Positions 1-6,978 of a stretch of 9,415 nt of DNA are shown piece after piece. The stretch is from Candidatus Fermentithermobacillaceae bacterium UBA3907. Its GTDB lineage: Bacteria; Bacillota; Sulfobacillia; Fermentithermobacillales; Fermentithermobacillaceae. A program made the position numbers and the translations under genes. Where the stretch lies: assembly GCA_002391545.1 (NCBI GenBank), contig DGFF01000015.1:1-9415 (forward strand). The letters run 5' to 3'. Numbering within the stretch: the stretch's first letter is position 1; every line of letters begins with the position of its first letter. The notes under the pieces were generated by a model. It was not told the DNA's origin, did not search any database, and worked only from the letters and a program-made list of their open reading frames with translations.

Positions 1-26
1 GCTCTACCCGACTGAGCTACACCGCC
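1..26 (-). tRNA. tRNA, 5' part only, cut by the window edge
   Basis: Read on the minus strand from 26 downwards, the sequence gives a seven-base acceptor strand (GGCGGTG), then T8-A9, a GCTC D-stem and a D-loop of the form AGTCGGGTA. This is the standard start of a class I tRNA. The anticodon lies outside the window, so its identity cannot be read. The same opening bases occur in Bacillota elongator tRNA-Met genes, which is a guess from memory only. It is the third gene of the minus-strand tRNA cluster. Confidence 0.85.
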
Positions 27-34
27 AGATTTAG

Positions 35-62
35 AAGCCGCCAGCACATGTGCTGACGGCTT
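35..62 (-). other. Strong hairpin between two tRNA genes
   Basis: The 28 bases between tRNA-fMet and the next tRNA fold almost completely. Six pairs (AAGCCG with CGGCTT), one U-G wobble and five more pairs (CAGCA with TGCTG) close a CATG loop, and the inner 14 bases are a perfect palindrome. On the plus strand the wobble would be a C-A mismatch, so the stem fits RNA from the tRNA transcript better. Only a weak U tract (TTCTAAAT) follows, so it may be a processing or 3'-end protecting stem, or a leaky attenuator inside the cluster. The function is inferred. Confidence 0.6.
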
Positions 63-66
63 AAGG

Positions 67-140
<74 letters not shown>

Positions 141-151
141 ATGCTGATTTA

Positions 152-236
152 TGGTGGAGAGGGCTGGATTCGAACCAGCGAAGGCACCGCCAGCAGATTT
201 ACAGTCTGCCCCCTTTGGCCACTTGGGTACCTCTCC
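152..236 (-). tRNA. tRNA-Tyr (anticodon GTA), CCA encoded
   Basis: The minus strand gives a seven-pair acceptor stem (GGAGAGG with CCTCTCC), a CTGTAAA anticodon loop with anticodon GTA, a T-arm GCTGG-TTCGAAT-CCAGC, and a long variable arm. That is the class II architecture typical of bacterial tRNA-Tyr. The 3' CCA is encoded at 152-154, unlike in the neighbouring tRNA-fMet. It is the first gene of the cluster, with its 5' end about 90 bases downstream of the predicted transcription start. Confidence 0.95.
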
Positions 237-330
237 GTACAACCTTTATGTTACTATGTTTTCGCGACTTGCGCAACCTGATCAAGAGAGTTGCATATGC
301 GAGATTCCTAAAGTTCTAGGAGCGTTTTCG

Positions 331-359
331 ATTATATACTGTCTGGCCACATAATGCAA
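331..359 (-). promoter_or_regulatory. Promoter of the tRNA cluster
   Basis: On the minus strand a perfect -10 box TATAAT (331-336) lies 17 bases after TTGCAT (354-359), a partial match to the -35 consensus TTGACA. Transcription would begin near 324-325 and run into tRNA-Tyr at 236. The box sits between the 3' end of the hydrolase gene (400) and the tRNAs, so the cluster need not depend on read-through. The rest of 237-399 shows no gene and no convincing terminator for the hydrolase gene. Confidence 0.65.
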
Positions 360-399
360 CCAACCATACAACACGGTCAGTACAAGTTGGAAACCGTCG

Positions 400-1803
400 C
401 TAACTAACGGGTATAGATTTTATCCATTCCCCTATGTCGTTTACTACTTCCTCTGAGACGTGAGATGGCTCAGAATATTCATTAGGGGTGCTTTTTCCTT
501 CACCGCTCATGAACAAATGGTTTAGATCTGGGTATACCTTAATCGAAACGTTAGGCTTTCCTTCCAGTGCAGCTTTCCATATATCAAGGTCAGCCATGGT
601 CACTTGATAATCTCGTTCCCCTTGTAGAATTAGAATCGGTATATCCAGTTCTTGAGCAACCTTGACCTGATCATATCCGAGGAGATCGTCCCAATATGCT
701 TTATATGCGCCTAGCACAATCTCTCCTTCTTCTAAATTACCGGATTTGATCTTCTCAGCCGCTTCTTTAATCTTCTTAATTTCAGCCATCTCATCTGAGT
801 CTACATTCCCATCTAAGTTAGCCAAGTATTCAGTCTGATCTATGATTACGTCTAGCAAATTCCTGCTGGGCGCAGCCATCATCACCAAACCAGATATGGA
901 TGTATCAGGTTCATGGGAATCAGAACTCTCACAGCAAATCTGGGCTATCTTTGGGCCTAACATTGCCCCCAAACTATGACCTACAACTACTATCCTATGG
1001 GGATCTATTTCTTCAACAGTCTTAAGGAGAGTCACTGCTGATACAGCATCTTCTATAGTTTCTTCTTTAACTGTCAGGTTTGCAGCTTCTTTTGGGTCCT
1101 GGCTCAGTTCTTTCTGGTACTCCTTAGTTCGTTTTTCATACCGCAACACAGCAATGCCCTGGGAAGCTAGACCCCATGCCAGGTCCTTGAATGGCTTGTT
1201 GGCCCCTACCGTTTCATCTCGGTCGTTAGGTCCTGAGCCGTGGACTAACACTACCGCTGCCACTTTATCATCTCTAGACGCCGACTTAGGTAAAGTAAGA
1301 GTACCGGGAAGGGCCCATTTACCTTCGCCTACTACAATTTCTTTTTCTACGAACAAATCTTCTTGAACATAAGGAGGAGGACTATACTCGGTAGCTGCTA
1401 AGTTTCCAAACCATAATCCGGCGATTTTTGCCTCGTTGTCGAAAACCACTTTTATATCCACAGAACCTTTATGGAAAAGCCCGGTCACGTAAACCACCCT
1501 GTATCCTGACTCTTCAGCAAATTCCACGTCTCTTACCTCTTGCCATTGGCCTGCTTGAGATAAAAGATCTGTCCATAGCTTTTTCAGTTCTGAAGCAGAT
1601 ATTGCCTTCTCCATTTTCTTATCAAATAAACTGCAAGCATCCTCCCATTTCCCCTGAGACATTGATATCACGAAATCCTTAGCAATTTCCTCTAATTCTT
1701 CTTGAGTCTTCAAGGGTTCAGAAGGCACTTTTGCACTGCACCCAGTGAATAGCAAGGCCAGAATAACTGCTTGGGTCAAAAACAGTGAGAACCTCAAACA
1801 CAT
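400..1803 (-). CDS. Lipoprotein: DUF3887 domain plus alpha/beta hydrolase
   Basis: Probable secreted, membrane-anchored serine hydrolase of 467 residues. The N-terminus is a hydrophobic signal peptide ending in a lipobox-like LFTGC (Cys22 lipidated). Residues about 35-135 resemble DUF3887, a small domain with conserved K-W and L-W positions often found before hydrolases. Residues about 165-465 are an alpha/beta hydrolase of the dienelactone hydrolase/acyl-peptidase type: HGSGPNDRD oxyanion region (188-196), nucleophile elbow GHSLG with Ser277, acid Asp398 in GERD, and His429 in LNHLF. The substrate is unknown, probably an ester or peptide outside the membrane. It lies 17 bases after the flavoprotein gene and is probably co-transcribed. 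The ATG is only 2 bases from AAGGGAG (1806-1812), whereas a TTG at 1797 would be 8 bases away and keep the signal peptide, so the real start may be TTG. Confidence 0.9.
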   Translation of the reverse strand: MCLRFSLFLTQAVILALLFTGCSAKVPSEPLKTQEELEEIAKDFVISMSQGKWEDACSLFDKKMEKAISASELKKLWTDLLSQAGQWQEVRDVEFAEESGYRVVYVTGLFHKGSVDIKVVFDNEAKIAGLWFGNLAATEYSPPPYVQEDLFVEKEIVVGEGKWALPGTLTLPKSASRDDKVAAVVLVHGSGPNDRDETVGANKPFKDLAWGLASQGIAVLRYEKRTKEYQKELSQDPKEAANLTVKEETIEDAVSAVTLLKTVEEIDPHRIVVVGHSLGAMLGPKIAQICCESSDSHEPDTSISGLVMMAAPSRNLLDVIIDQTEYLANLDGNVDSDEMAEIKKIKEAAEKIKSGNLEEGEIVLGAYKAYWDDLLGYDQVKVAQELDIPILILQGERDYQVTMADLDIWKAALEGKPNVSIKVYPDLNHLFMSGEGKSTPNEYSEPSHVSEEVVNDIGEWIKSIPVS

Positions 1804-1820
1804 CTCTCCCTTCTGCGAAT

Positions 1821-2780
1821 CTACGTTTGATATGATAAACTTTTAGTTGCACCTTCAACCAATTCGGCAATAATATCCGTAGCCGACATTATCCTAGAAA
1901 TCCGCGTAGCGCCGGTGCCGGTAAACAGTACTCCGTTTTCCACGTCGCCTTTTTGGGCCAATGCAAGCGCTTCCAAAATACAATATTGACGGGAACAGTG
2001 TTTCAAGCAGCCACTACAGTTAAGTCTTTCCCAAGACTCAACTCCTTGCAAACCGTCGGTAAATCGATTGCGAATTGCCCTTCCCGGCATACCCACGGGA
2101 CTTTCTATTATCACTATGTCTTCTTCTTTCAGGTTAAGATGGGCTCTCTTGAAAGCATCGTCAGCAGCACATTCAAAACTGGCAACAAAACGAGTGCCGA
2201 GTTGAACGCCATCTGCGCCCAATGCGAAAAACTCTGCAGCGTCTTCACCAGTAACTATGCCACCTGCAGCAATTACGGGCAGGTCAGTTGCTCCTCTAAC
2301 CTCCCTGAAAACCTCTTTGAGAGTGCGAAATGTTCCTAGATGACCTCCTGCTTCGCCACCTTCAGCTACGATCGCTGAAGCGCCTAAACGAGTGGCCACC
2401 TCAGCAAGCCGCCCCGATGACACAATAGATATGGTGCTGATATTTGATTCTTTGCCCCATCGAAACATATCTCGCGAAAAACCCGCGCCGGACACTATGA
2501 AATCCACTCTTTCCTCGATAGCAGTTCGCATCAAAGCGGCAAAGTCTCTAATGGCAAATAATACGTTAACTCCAATAATGCCGTCTGTTCGGCTTCTCGC
2601 GTAACGGATCTCTGACCGCAGTTCTTCGCACGACATCCCAGTGCCTGCAATGGTGCCTACCCCACCAGCTTCTGCTACAGCAGCAGCTAACCTGCCTGTA
2701 GATACTCTAACAGCCATACCACCCTGGACAAATGGATAACGTGCCAAACGTTCCCCAATTCTCAACTTAGGCAGATCCAT
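1821..2780 (-). CDS. Nitronate monooxygenase / FabK-like FMN oxidoreductase
   Basis: A 319-residue TIM-barrel flavoprotein of the 2-nitropropane dioxygenase/enoyl-ACP reductase II superfamily. Visible signatures are the N-terminal YPFVQGGMA (15-23), the FMN-binding loop EGGEAGGHLG (140-149) with the family's conserved His147, the phosphate-binding AAGGI (171-175), and LGTRF (194-198). Such proteins oxidise nitronates or reduce enoyl-ACP with NAD(P)H; sequence alone does not separate these roles. A C-terminal cluster C255-x2-C258-x3-C262-x4-C267 followed by a YCI..AL element occurs in a clostridial subgroup and could bind metal or an Fe-S centre (inference). It is cytoplasmic, with no signal peptide. 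The ATG is supported by AAAGGGG (2789-2795) 8 bases upstream. It is the first gene of a probable two-gene operon with the hydrolase; no fatty-acid genes are nearby, which weakens a FabK role. Confidence 0.88.
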   Translation of the reverse strand: MDLPKLRIGERLARYPFVQGGMAVRVSTGRLAAAVAEAGGVGTIAGTGMSCEELRSEIRYARSRTDGIIGVNVLFAIRDFAALMRTAIEERVDFIVSGAGFSRDMFRWGKESNISTISIVSSGRLAEVATRLGASAIVAEGGEAGGHLGTFRTLKEVFREVRGATDLPVIAAGGIVTGEDAAEFFALGADGVQLGTRFVASFECAADDAFKRAHLNLKEEDIVIIESPVGMPGRAIRNRFTDGLQGVESWERLNCSGCLKHCSRQYCILEALALAQKGDVENGVLFTGTGATRISRIMSATDIIAELVEGATKSLSYQT

Positions 2781-2836
2781 TACACCATCCCCTTTGAAAA
2801 ATCACTCAATCCATCACATAAGATCACAGTCACCTG

Positions 2837-2865
2837 ATTATACACACCTAACTGCAACTTGGAAA
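2837..2865 (-). promoter_or_regulatory. Promoter of the flavoprotein-hydrolase operon
   Basis: On the minus strand TATAAT (2837-2842) is preceded by TTTCCA (2860-2865, four of six matching TTGACA) at the optimal spacing of 17 bases. The predicted start near 2830 gives a leader of about 50 bases before the ATG at 2780. It lies in the divergent gap facing the capA-like gene. I could not find an equally good promoter for the plus-strand gene. Confidence 0.65.
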
Positions 2866-2918
2866 GTATATCAAAGATCCATGCAGGAAGTTATCTTAAC
2901 ATACCGAATCTATATCCT

Positions 2919-2924
2919 AGGAGG
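2919..2924 (+). promoter_or_regulatory. Shine-Dalgarno site that sets the capA-like start
   Basis: A perfect AGGAGG ends on the first base of the GTG at 2924, so that GTG cannot be the start. The in-frame TTG at 2933 is 8 bases downstream of the site, ideal spacing, and is chosen as the start. Confidence 0.85.
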
Positions 2925-2932
2925 TGTTTGTT

Positions 2933-4246
2933 TTGGCTGGCAATAGCGACAGTTTTAGTATTGCATTAACAGGCGACTCTTTCATTACAACAAAGATCTC
3001 AGAATATAAGGAGCCTGACTTCGTTGAAGTCTTCGACATCATCAGATCGCAAGATCTGGGTTTTACCAATCTGGAAGTGCTTCTAAACGATTTCAAAGGA
3101 ATCCCTGCAGCCCAAAGCGGCGGTACTTACGCTGGCGCTCCCACTGCGCTGGCAGATGAGCTAAAGTGGGCAGGGTTTCAGATAGTCGCAAGGGCAAATA
3201 ATCATTCGCTGGACTATTCTTACGAAGGACTACGGATAACCACTGAGACCCTTAACAAGAAAGGCATAGTCCACGCAGGAGTAGGTGAGAATTTGGCGGA
3301 AGCCAGATCTCCCGCTTACTGTGAGACTCATTTCGGCAGAGTAGCGCTTTTATCCGCAAGTTCATCGTTTGCTCCTTGGGGAAGAGCAGGCCATACCAGA
3401 CCTGACTTCCAAGGACGCCCTGGTTTATCACCTTTGAGATATGGAACTAAGCTCCTCGTGAAAAGCGAGCAGTTCCAAGTTTTAACTGAACTGCTAGAAG
3501 CTGCAGGCTTCGGATGGGTAAGAAGACAACAGAAAGATGGAGAAAAGGACGAGCCTGAGCAGAAAAGGCAGTTCTCGTTTGGCGACATAACGTTCGTAGA
3601 GTCTGACATCCCAGGCCTCCACACTGAACCTAATGAGAAAGACGTGGAAGAAATAACTAAGTGGATAAAAGATGCCAAACGGCAGGCTGATTGGGTCCTG
3701 TTCACTCTTCATGCTCACGAATCTCACTTGGATAGAACCGTTCCGGCTGAATTTGTAGTCCAATTTGCCAAGGCATGCATAGATGCGGGAGCAGATATGT
3801 TTATTGGACATGGACCCCATCTGCTCCGCGGAATAGAGATATATAATGGAAAGCCTATTTTTTACAGCCTAGGTAACTTCATTTTCCAAAATGATCTGGT
3901 TTATAAACATCCCCAGGACATATACGACAGATATGGGCTTTCGCTGGAAGCGACTCCAGCAGATATGTATGATACGAGGAGCAAAGGAGATAAGGCAGGT
4001 TTCCCAGCAGATCCAATTTACTGGGAAAGCGTGATCGCTGTGGTTCATTTCGAGAACAAAAAACCTGTTCGTGTCGAGCTCATTCCCATATCTTTGGGGC
4101 ATGAGAAACGGAGATCCCAAAGGGGGAAGCCGCACGTAGCAAGGGGCGAAAAGGCTCAAAAGATATTAAATGATGTGAAAAAACTGTCAGAGCCTTTCAG
4201 TACGGCAATAGATATACGTAAGGACCGGGGGTTTATAGAACTATAG
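2933..4246 (+). CDS. CapA/PgsA-family metallophosphatase-like protein
   Basis: A 437-residue protein of the poly-gamma-glutamate synthesis CapA (PGA_cap) family, which has a calcineurin-like metallophosphatase fold. Expected motifs appear in order: TGDS (15-18), NLEV (46-49), ANNHSLD (88-94), HAHES (260-264), GHGPH (292-296) and YSLGNFIF (311-318). These are likely metal ligands. Classic CapA/PgsA proteins are membrane-anchored and act in gamma-polyglutamate capsule export; this one lacks an N-terminal signal or membrane segment, and no capB, capC or capD is nearby. A capsule role is therefore doubtful and a cytoplasmic phosphoesterase-like or amide-ligase-associated role is possible. A charged Lys/Glu/Gln-rich insert (about 197-214) interrupts the middle. 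The start is TTG, fixed by AGGAGG at 2919. It is a single gene, divergent from the flavoprotein operon and ended by a hairpin terminator. Confidence 0.9.
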   Translation: MAGNSDSFSIALTGDSFITTKISEYKEPDFVEVFDIIRSQDLGFTNLEVLLNDFKGIPAAQSGGTYAGAPTALADELKWAGFQIVARANNHSLDYSYEGLRITTETLNKKGIVHAGVGENLAEARSPAYCETHFGRVALLSASSSFAPWGRAGHTRPDFQGRPGLSPLRYGTKLLVKSEQFQVLTELLEAAGFGWVRRQQKDGEKDEPEQKRQFSFGDITFVESDIPGLHTEPNEKDVEEITKWIKDAKRQADWVLFTLHAHESHLDRTVPAEFVVQFAKACIDAGADMFIGHGPHLLRGIEIYNGKPIFYSLGNFIFQNDLVYKHPQDIYDRYGLSLEATPADMYDTRSKGDKAGFPADPIYWESVIAVVHFENKKPVRVELIPISLGHEKRRSQRGKPHVARGEKAQKILNDVKKLSEPFSTAIDIRKDRGFIEL

Positions 4247-4273
4247 AACCTATAGAACCATGACAACCTTTCA

Positions 4274-4315
4274 AACGGGTTGCCCCAGTACATGGCAACC
4301 CGTTAGTTATTTGTA
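4274..4315 (+). terminator. Rho-independent terminator after the capA-like gene
   Basis: An 11-bp perfect stem (AACGGGTTGCC with GGCAACCCGTT) and a 9-base loop are followed on the plus strand by the U-rich AGTTATTTGTA. It lies 27 bases after the stop codon at 4246. The minus-strand side has no U tract, so it serves mainly the plus-strand gene. The convergent permease gene ends at 4354 without its own obvious terminator and may rely on this stem to block antisense read-through. Confidence 0.8.
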
Positions 4316-4353
4316 TAACATCGGATTAAGAACGGCACAATTGTCGTGCAAAG

Positions 4354-5622
4354 TTAACTCCATATTATCCAGTTAACCAGCGAGCCTGTAATTACAGCCG
4401 CTAGAGTAAAAGGTAAACCGATACGCAAAAACTCAGGGAAAGAAACATCGTACCCTTCTCTTCGGAGCAAAGATACTGCTGCAATGTTTGCCGATGCACC
4501 TATTGGAGTAATGTTGCCCCCGAGAGTCGCGCCAAGCAGCAGCCCGAACATCATAACGTACGGCGACGTTCCAAGGCTATTGGCAACAATCTGCGCTGTG
4601 GGCAACATTGCCATGGTAAATGGAATGTTATCAACGAAAGCTGAAACCAGCACAGACATCCACACAATTGTAATATATGCACGAAACGCATTTCCTTTGG
4701 CTAAGTTGGATATAATGTTGGCCATGTCCATAACAAGTCCTGTTGACGTTAGGCTACCTACTACTATGAAAAGGCCGCACAATAGGAGTACAGTTGACCA
4801 ATCCAGATCGTGGCGAAGATCAACGTGCTTGTATGCGGTAAGAGCGTTCCATAAAAGTGCAAATAAGGCATATCCCATTGCTATTGCTCCCAAAGCCCAA
4901 TCAGGTCGATCGGGAATAAAACTTGAAACGGCCATGGTACCCATCATCATTAACATAATTATAGTTGGGACCCAGCTGGTCACGTGAACCGTCTCTACAG
5001 CCCCACAGCTGCCTTTGTAAATCTTCCGAAAAACGAGATAAAGTATGGAGAAAGCAGCTATCGCTCCTGCCTGAACCGAAAAGAATATTCCTGGACGACC
5101 ATTCATCCAAAAGAAATCTGTAAATGTCATTTTCGCAGCAGATGCTAAAAGTATCGAGGTAGAGTCACCTACCAATGTGGCCGCTCCCTGCAAGTTTGCA
5201 GAAACGGCTATCCCTATTATAAACGGGACAGGGGTCACCTCTAACTGTTTGGATACTTCTATTGCAATGGGAACCACCATTAGGACTGTGGCAACGTTGT
5301 CGACGAAGGCGGAAATGCCTCCAGATAGAAGGCAAACTGCCATTACAGCGCCTGCAGCAGAGCGTCCAGGTGTAACAAGTACACTTGCCAGGTATGCTGG
5401 TAAGTTTGAATGAATCAGCAAATCGGAAATGATCATAGTGCCGAGGAAAATACCGAGCACATTCACGTTTATGCTTTCAACAGCTTCGCTAAAACTGATT
5501 ACACCGGTGATGAGCATTACAGCTGCTCCACACCAAACCACAACGGGTGGTTTGCCTTTGTGCGATACAAGCATTACGTAGACTGCAAGAAATGTTATAC
5601 CCGCTATAAGTTTTGGCTGCAA
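4354..5622 (-). CDS. ArsB/NhaD-type (SLC13-like) ion permease
   Basis: A 422-residue polytopic inner-membrane transporter of the ion transporter superfamily (ArsB, NhaD, SLC13, P protein). About ten or more hydrophobic segments fill its length. The two inverted halves each carry the family motif SAFVDN (104-109 and 327-332), followed in the first half by SANLQGAATLVGDSTS (141-156) and in the second by GGNITPIGASAN (368-379), the re-entrant substrate sites. Members carry arsenite, Na+/H+ or carboxylates; the substrate cannot be told here, and no ars genes are nearby. The length matches the family, so it looks intact. The start is TTG, supported by GGAGG (5630-5634) 7 bases upstream. It is transcribed alone; the palindrome and tandem-repeat element lies directly upstream. 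Confidence 0.9.
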   Translation of the reverse strand: MQPKLIAGITFLAVYVMLVSHKGKPPVVVWCGAAVMLITGVISFSEAVESINVNVLGIFLGTMIISDLLIHSNLPAYLASVLVTPGRSAAGAVMAVCLLSGGISAFVDNVATVLMVVPIAIEVSKQLEVTPVPFIIGIAVSANLQGAATLVGDSTSILLASAAKMTFTDFFWMNGRPGIFFSVQAGAIAAFSILYLVFRKIYKGSCGAVETVHVTSWVPTIIMLMMMGTMAVSSFIPDRPDWALGAIAMGYALFALLWNALTAYKHVDLRHDLDWSTVLLLCGLFIVVGSLTSTGLVMDMANIISNLAKGNAFRAYITIVWMSVLVSAFVDNIPFTMAMLPTAQIVANSLGTSPYVMMFGLLLGATLGGNITPIGASANIAAVSLLRREGYDVSFPEFLRIGLPFTLAAVITGSLVNWIIWS

Positions 5623-5629
5623 CTTAGAT

Positions 5630-5634
5630 CCTCC
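5630..5634 (-). promoter_or_regulatory. Shine-Dalgarno site of the permease gene
   Basis: GGAGG on the minus strand, 7 bases before the TTG at 5622, fixes an uncommon start codon. There is no nearby in-frame ATG with a comparable site. Confidence 0.8.
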
Positions 5635-5659
5635 AGGCTTTAGTTATTAACTATTTTAC

Positions 5660-5687
5660 ATTATACCAAGGAGCAAAAGGAGCAAAA
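5660..5687 (-). promoter_or_regulatory. Possible promoter of the permease gene, -35 inside tandem repeats
   Basis: The minus strand has a perfect TATAAT (5660-5665). At 16 bases upstream lies TTTTGC (5682-5687), a poor -35 box that belongs to the GGAGCAAAA repeat array. The start would be near 5653, giving a leader of about 30 bases. The -10 box is convincing and the -35 is weak. Confidence 0.45.
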
Positions 5688-5711
5688 GGAGCAAAAGCAA
5701 AGCAAAGCAAA
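5670..5711. repeat. Short tandem repeat array GGAGCAAAA x3, then GCAAA x2
   Basis: Three exact copies of the 9-base unit GGAGCAAAA (5670-5696) are followed by two GCAAA units (5697-5706) and then the GCAAAA that opens the palindrome arm. A related form, CAAAAGGAAGCAAAAG, appears in inverted orientation beyond the right arm (about 5776-5791). The array therefore looks like slipped copies of the outer end of the palindromic element. Confidence 0.85.
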
Positions 5712-5783
5712 AGGGACGGGGGTTTTTGCTTCATTGAACCAGGGCCGGTAAGAGTGACGCAAAAACCCCCGTCCCTTTTGCTT
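5705..5783. repeat. Palindromic element with 25-bp perfect arms, probable terminator
   Basis: Arms at 5705-5729 and 5759-5783 are perfect inverted copies with the core AAAAGGGACGGGGGTTTTTG, separated by a 29-base loop. It lies 19 bases after the stop codon of the last exporter gene (5803) and before the permease gene. Such GGGACGGG-type palindromes resemble dispersed REP/MITE-like elements in clostridial genomes (from memory, not checked). On the minus strand the stem is followed by T-rich CTTTGCTTTGCTTTTGC, so it can act as terminator for the exporter operon. No transposase and no clear target-site duplication are visible. Confidence 0.75.
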
Positions 5784-5802
5784 CCTTTTGATTCACTACT
5801 TC

Positions 5803-6978
5803 CTACGCTTCACGTTCTTTGCTGAAAAATAGGGTTATGGAGAAAATGGCCACGGCAAATGCTACTTGGATGAGCATACTGGTGTGTATTGCGCCTAGGT
5901 TTTGGGGACTCGGGTCCGACAGAAGTGAGATGGCATCGTTAGCTTTTACGAACCAGTAAGATGGCAGAAACTTGCTCACGGCAAGAACTGGTTTGCTCAT
6001 TATGGACTGGGGAACATATACTCCGCCTAAGAAGCATAGTCCCAAAGTAACTACGTTTACTACTCCTTGTTGAGCGTTTTGGCTTCTCACGAAGGTACCT
6101 ATGAGAAGACCGATAGAGGCACATACGAGGGTAAAAGAAAGGGCGTTCAGGGAGTACAATCCTAAGACACCGGCCTCAAACAGGCTCTTACCGTGCATGA
6201 TTAGACCGCCAATCATGAGGATCCCCCAGCATCCTATGGCAAATACAGTATGACCTGCAGCCAACTCCAGATTCATGCGCCTTCTTGGAAGCGGAGAACA
6301 CAAATTGCGCATGTAAAGGTCAGGTTCATTGAAACTAATCATGATCGTGCTCACACCTATTGTTATGAGGGCAAGAAGGGCGTATGCGCAGTAATTGAAG
6401 TAATAGTAGTAACCTGTTTGATATCCCACACTAACCGCCGCTTGACCTATCATCGTAACCGGTACCTCAACTTGGAGATCGTCCATTGCCGATGAAATGA
6501 TCCACGACAATGAGTCGCTCTCACCTGTTCCTCCATACGTCTTGTAGAGATTCACAGTATCGAGGAATCTGTTAATGATGATGTCCACATAATAACTCTC
6601 AGTAGATCCCGGAACGATTATCTTTTGGATAGAGCACTTCTCTCCGGATACAAATGCATCTGAAAAACCAGATGGGATAATGGCAACATACTCCATTTGT
6701 CGATGAAACAGCGCATCCTGAAGTTTCTCCGGTTCGTCGGGGCAATCTACAACCTTGCACACCTTTTCCAGATACTGTGTAAGCCCCCGGGATATCTCTC
6801 CATCTGTATCTCTATTTATAATTGCCACAGGAACCTGGGTCTGCTCGAAGCCCATTGGTCTGGCTTGAGGCGCAATAAATGAAAACAGCACCGCAAGCCC
6901 TATAAACACAACGAAGTTAATCGCCAGACTCGCCACGGCACCGCGCATGACTTTGAAATATGCCCTAAATACTTGCAT
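5803..6978 (-). CDS. ABC-2 type exporter permease, second subunit
   Basis: A 391-residue membrane subunit of an ABC-2 (ABC2_membrane_3) exporter. The layout is one N-terminal membrane segment (about 17-36), a large extracytoplasmic domain (about 37-190, containing VPVAIINRDTDG and a CKVVDC cysteine pair), then five membrane segments (about 194-214, 240-262, 272-297, 305-325, 366-386) with a basic loop SPLPRRRMN on the inner side. This is the usual fold and length of the family. It overlaps the upstream permease gene by 14 bases and has AGGAGG (6986-6991) 7 bases before its ATG, so translation is coupled. It probably pairs with that paralogue as a heterodimer on the ATPase. The exported compound is unknown; drugs, lipids or peptides are typical. 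Confidence 0.92.
   Translation of the reverse strand: MQVFRAYFKVMRGAVASLAINFVVFIGLAVLFSFIAPQARPMGFEQTQVPVAIINRDTDGEISRGLTQYLEKVCKVVDCPDEPEKLQDALFHRQMEYVAIIPSGFSDAFVSGEKCSIQKIIVPGSTESYYVDIIINRFLDTVNLYKTYGGTGESDSLSWIISSAMDDLQVEVPVTMIGQAAVSVGYQTGYYYYFNYCAYALLALITIGVSTIMISFNEPDLYMRNLCSPLPRRRMNLELAAGHTVFAIGCWGILMIGGLIMHGKSLFEAGVLGLYSLNALSFTLVCASIGLLIGTFVRSQNAQQGVVNVVTLGLCFLGGVYVPQSIMSKPVLAVSKFLPSYWFVKANDAISLLSDPSPQNLGAIHTSMLIQVAFAVAIFSITLFFSKEREA

Noticed and set aside
373..397. Terminator after the hydrolase gene (ACGGT with ACCGT)
   Set aside because: Only five pairs around a 15-base loop and no U tract, so it is no better than chance.
1953..2339. Plus-strand frame of 128 codons inside the flavoprotein gene
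   Set aside because: It is fully antisense to a gene with clear family motifs, has no suitable ribosome binding site and matches no family I recognise.
3494..3820. Minus-strand frames of 108-125 codons inside the capA-like gene
   Set aside because: They are shadow frames opposite a conserved gene; the apparent hydrophobic stretch is a by-product of the complement.
4335..4349. Small inverted repeat GCAC/GTGC near the end of the ion permease gene
   Set aside because: Four pairs only, without a T run on either strand; not a credible terminator or operator.
4484..4987. Plus-strand frame of 167 codons inside the ion permease gene
   Set aside because: It is the antisense shadow of the membrane protein; the coding strand carries both SAFVDN motifs.
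4354..5622. Arsenic resistance determinant
   Set aside because: The permease belongs to the ArsB/NhaD superfamily, but no arsR, arsC or arsA is present and the family includes many unrelated ion and carboxylate carriers.
5670..5783. CRISPR array
   Set aside because: The repeats are 5-9 bases without spacers and the large repeat is a single inverted pair, so there is no repeat-spacer pattern.
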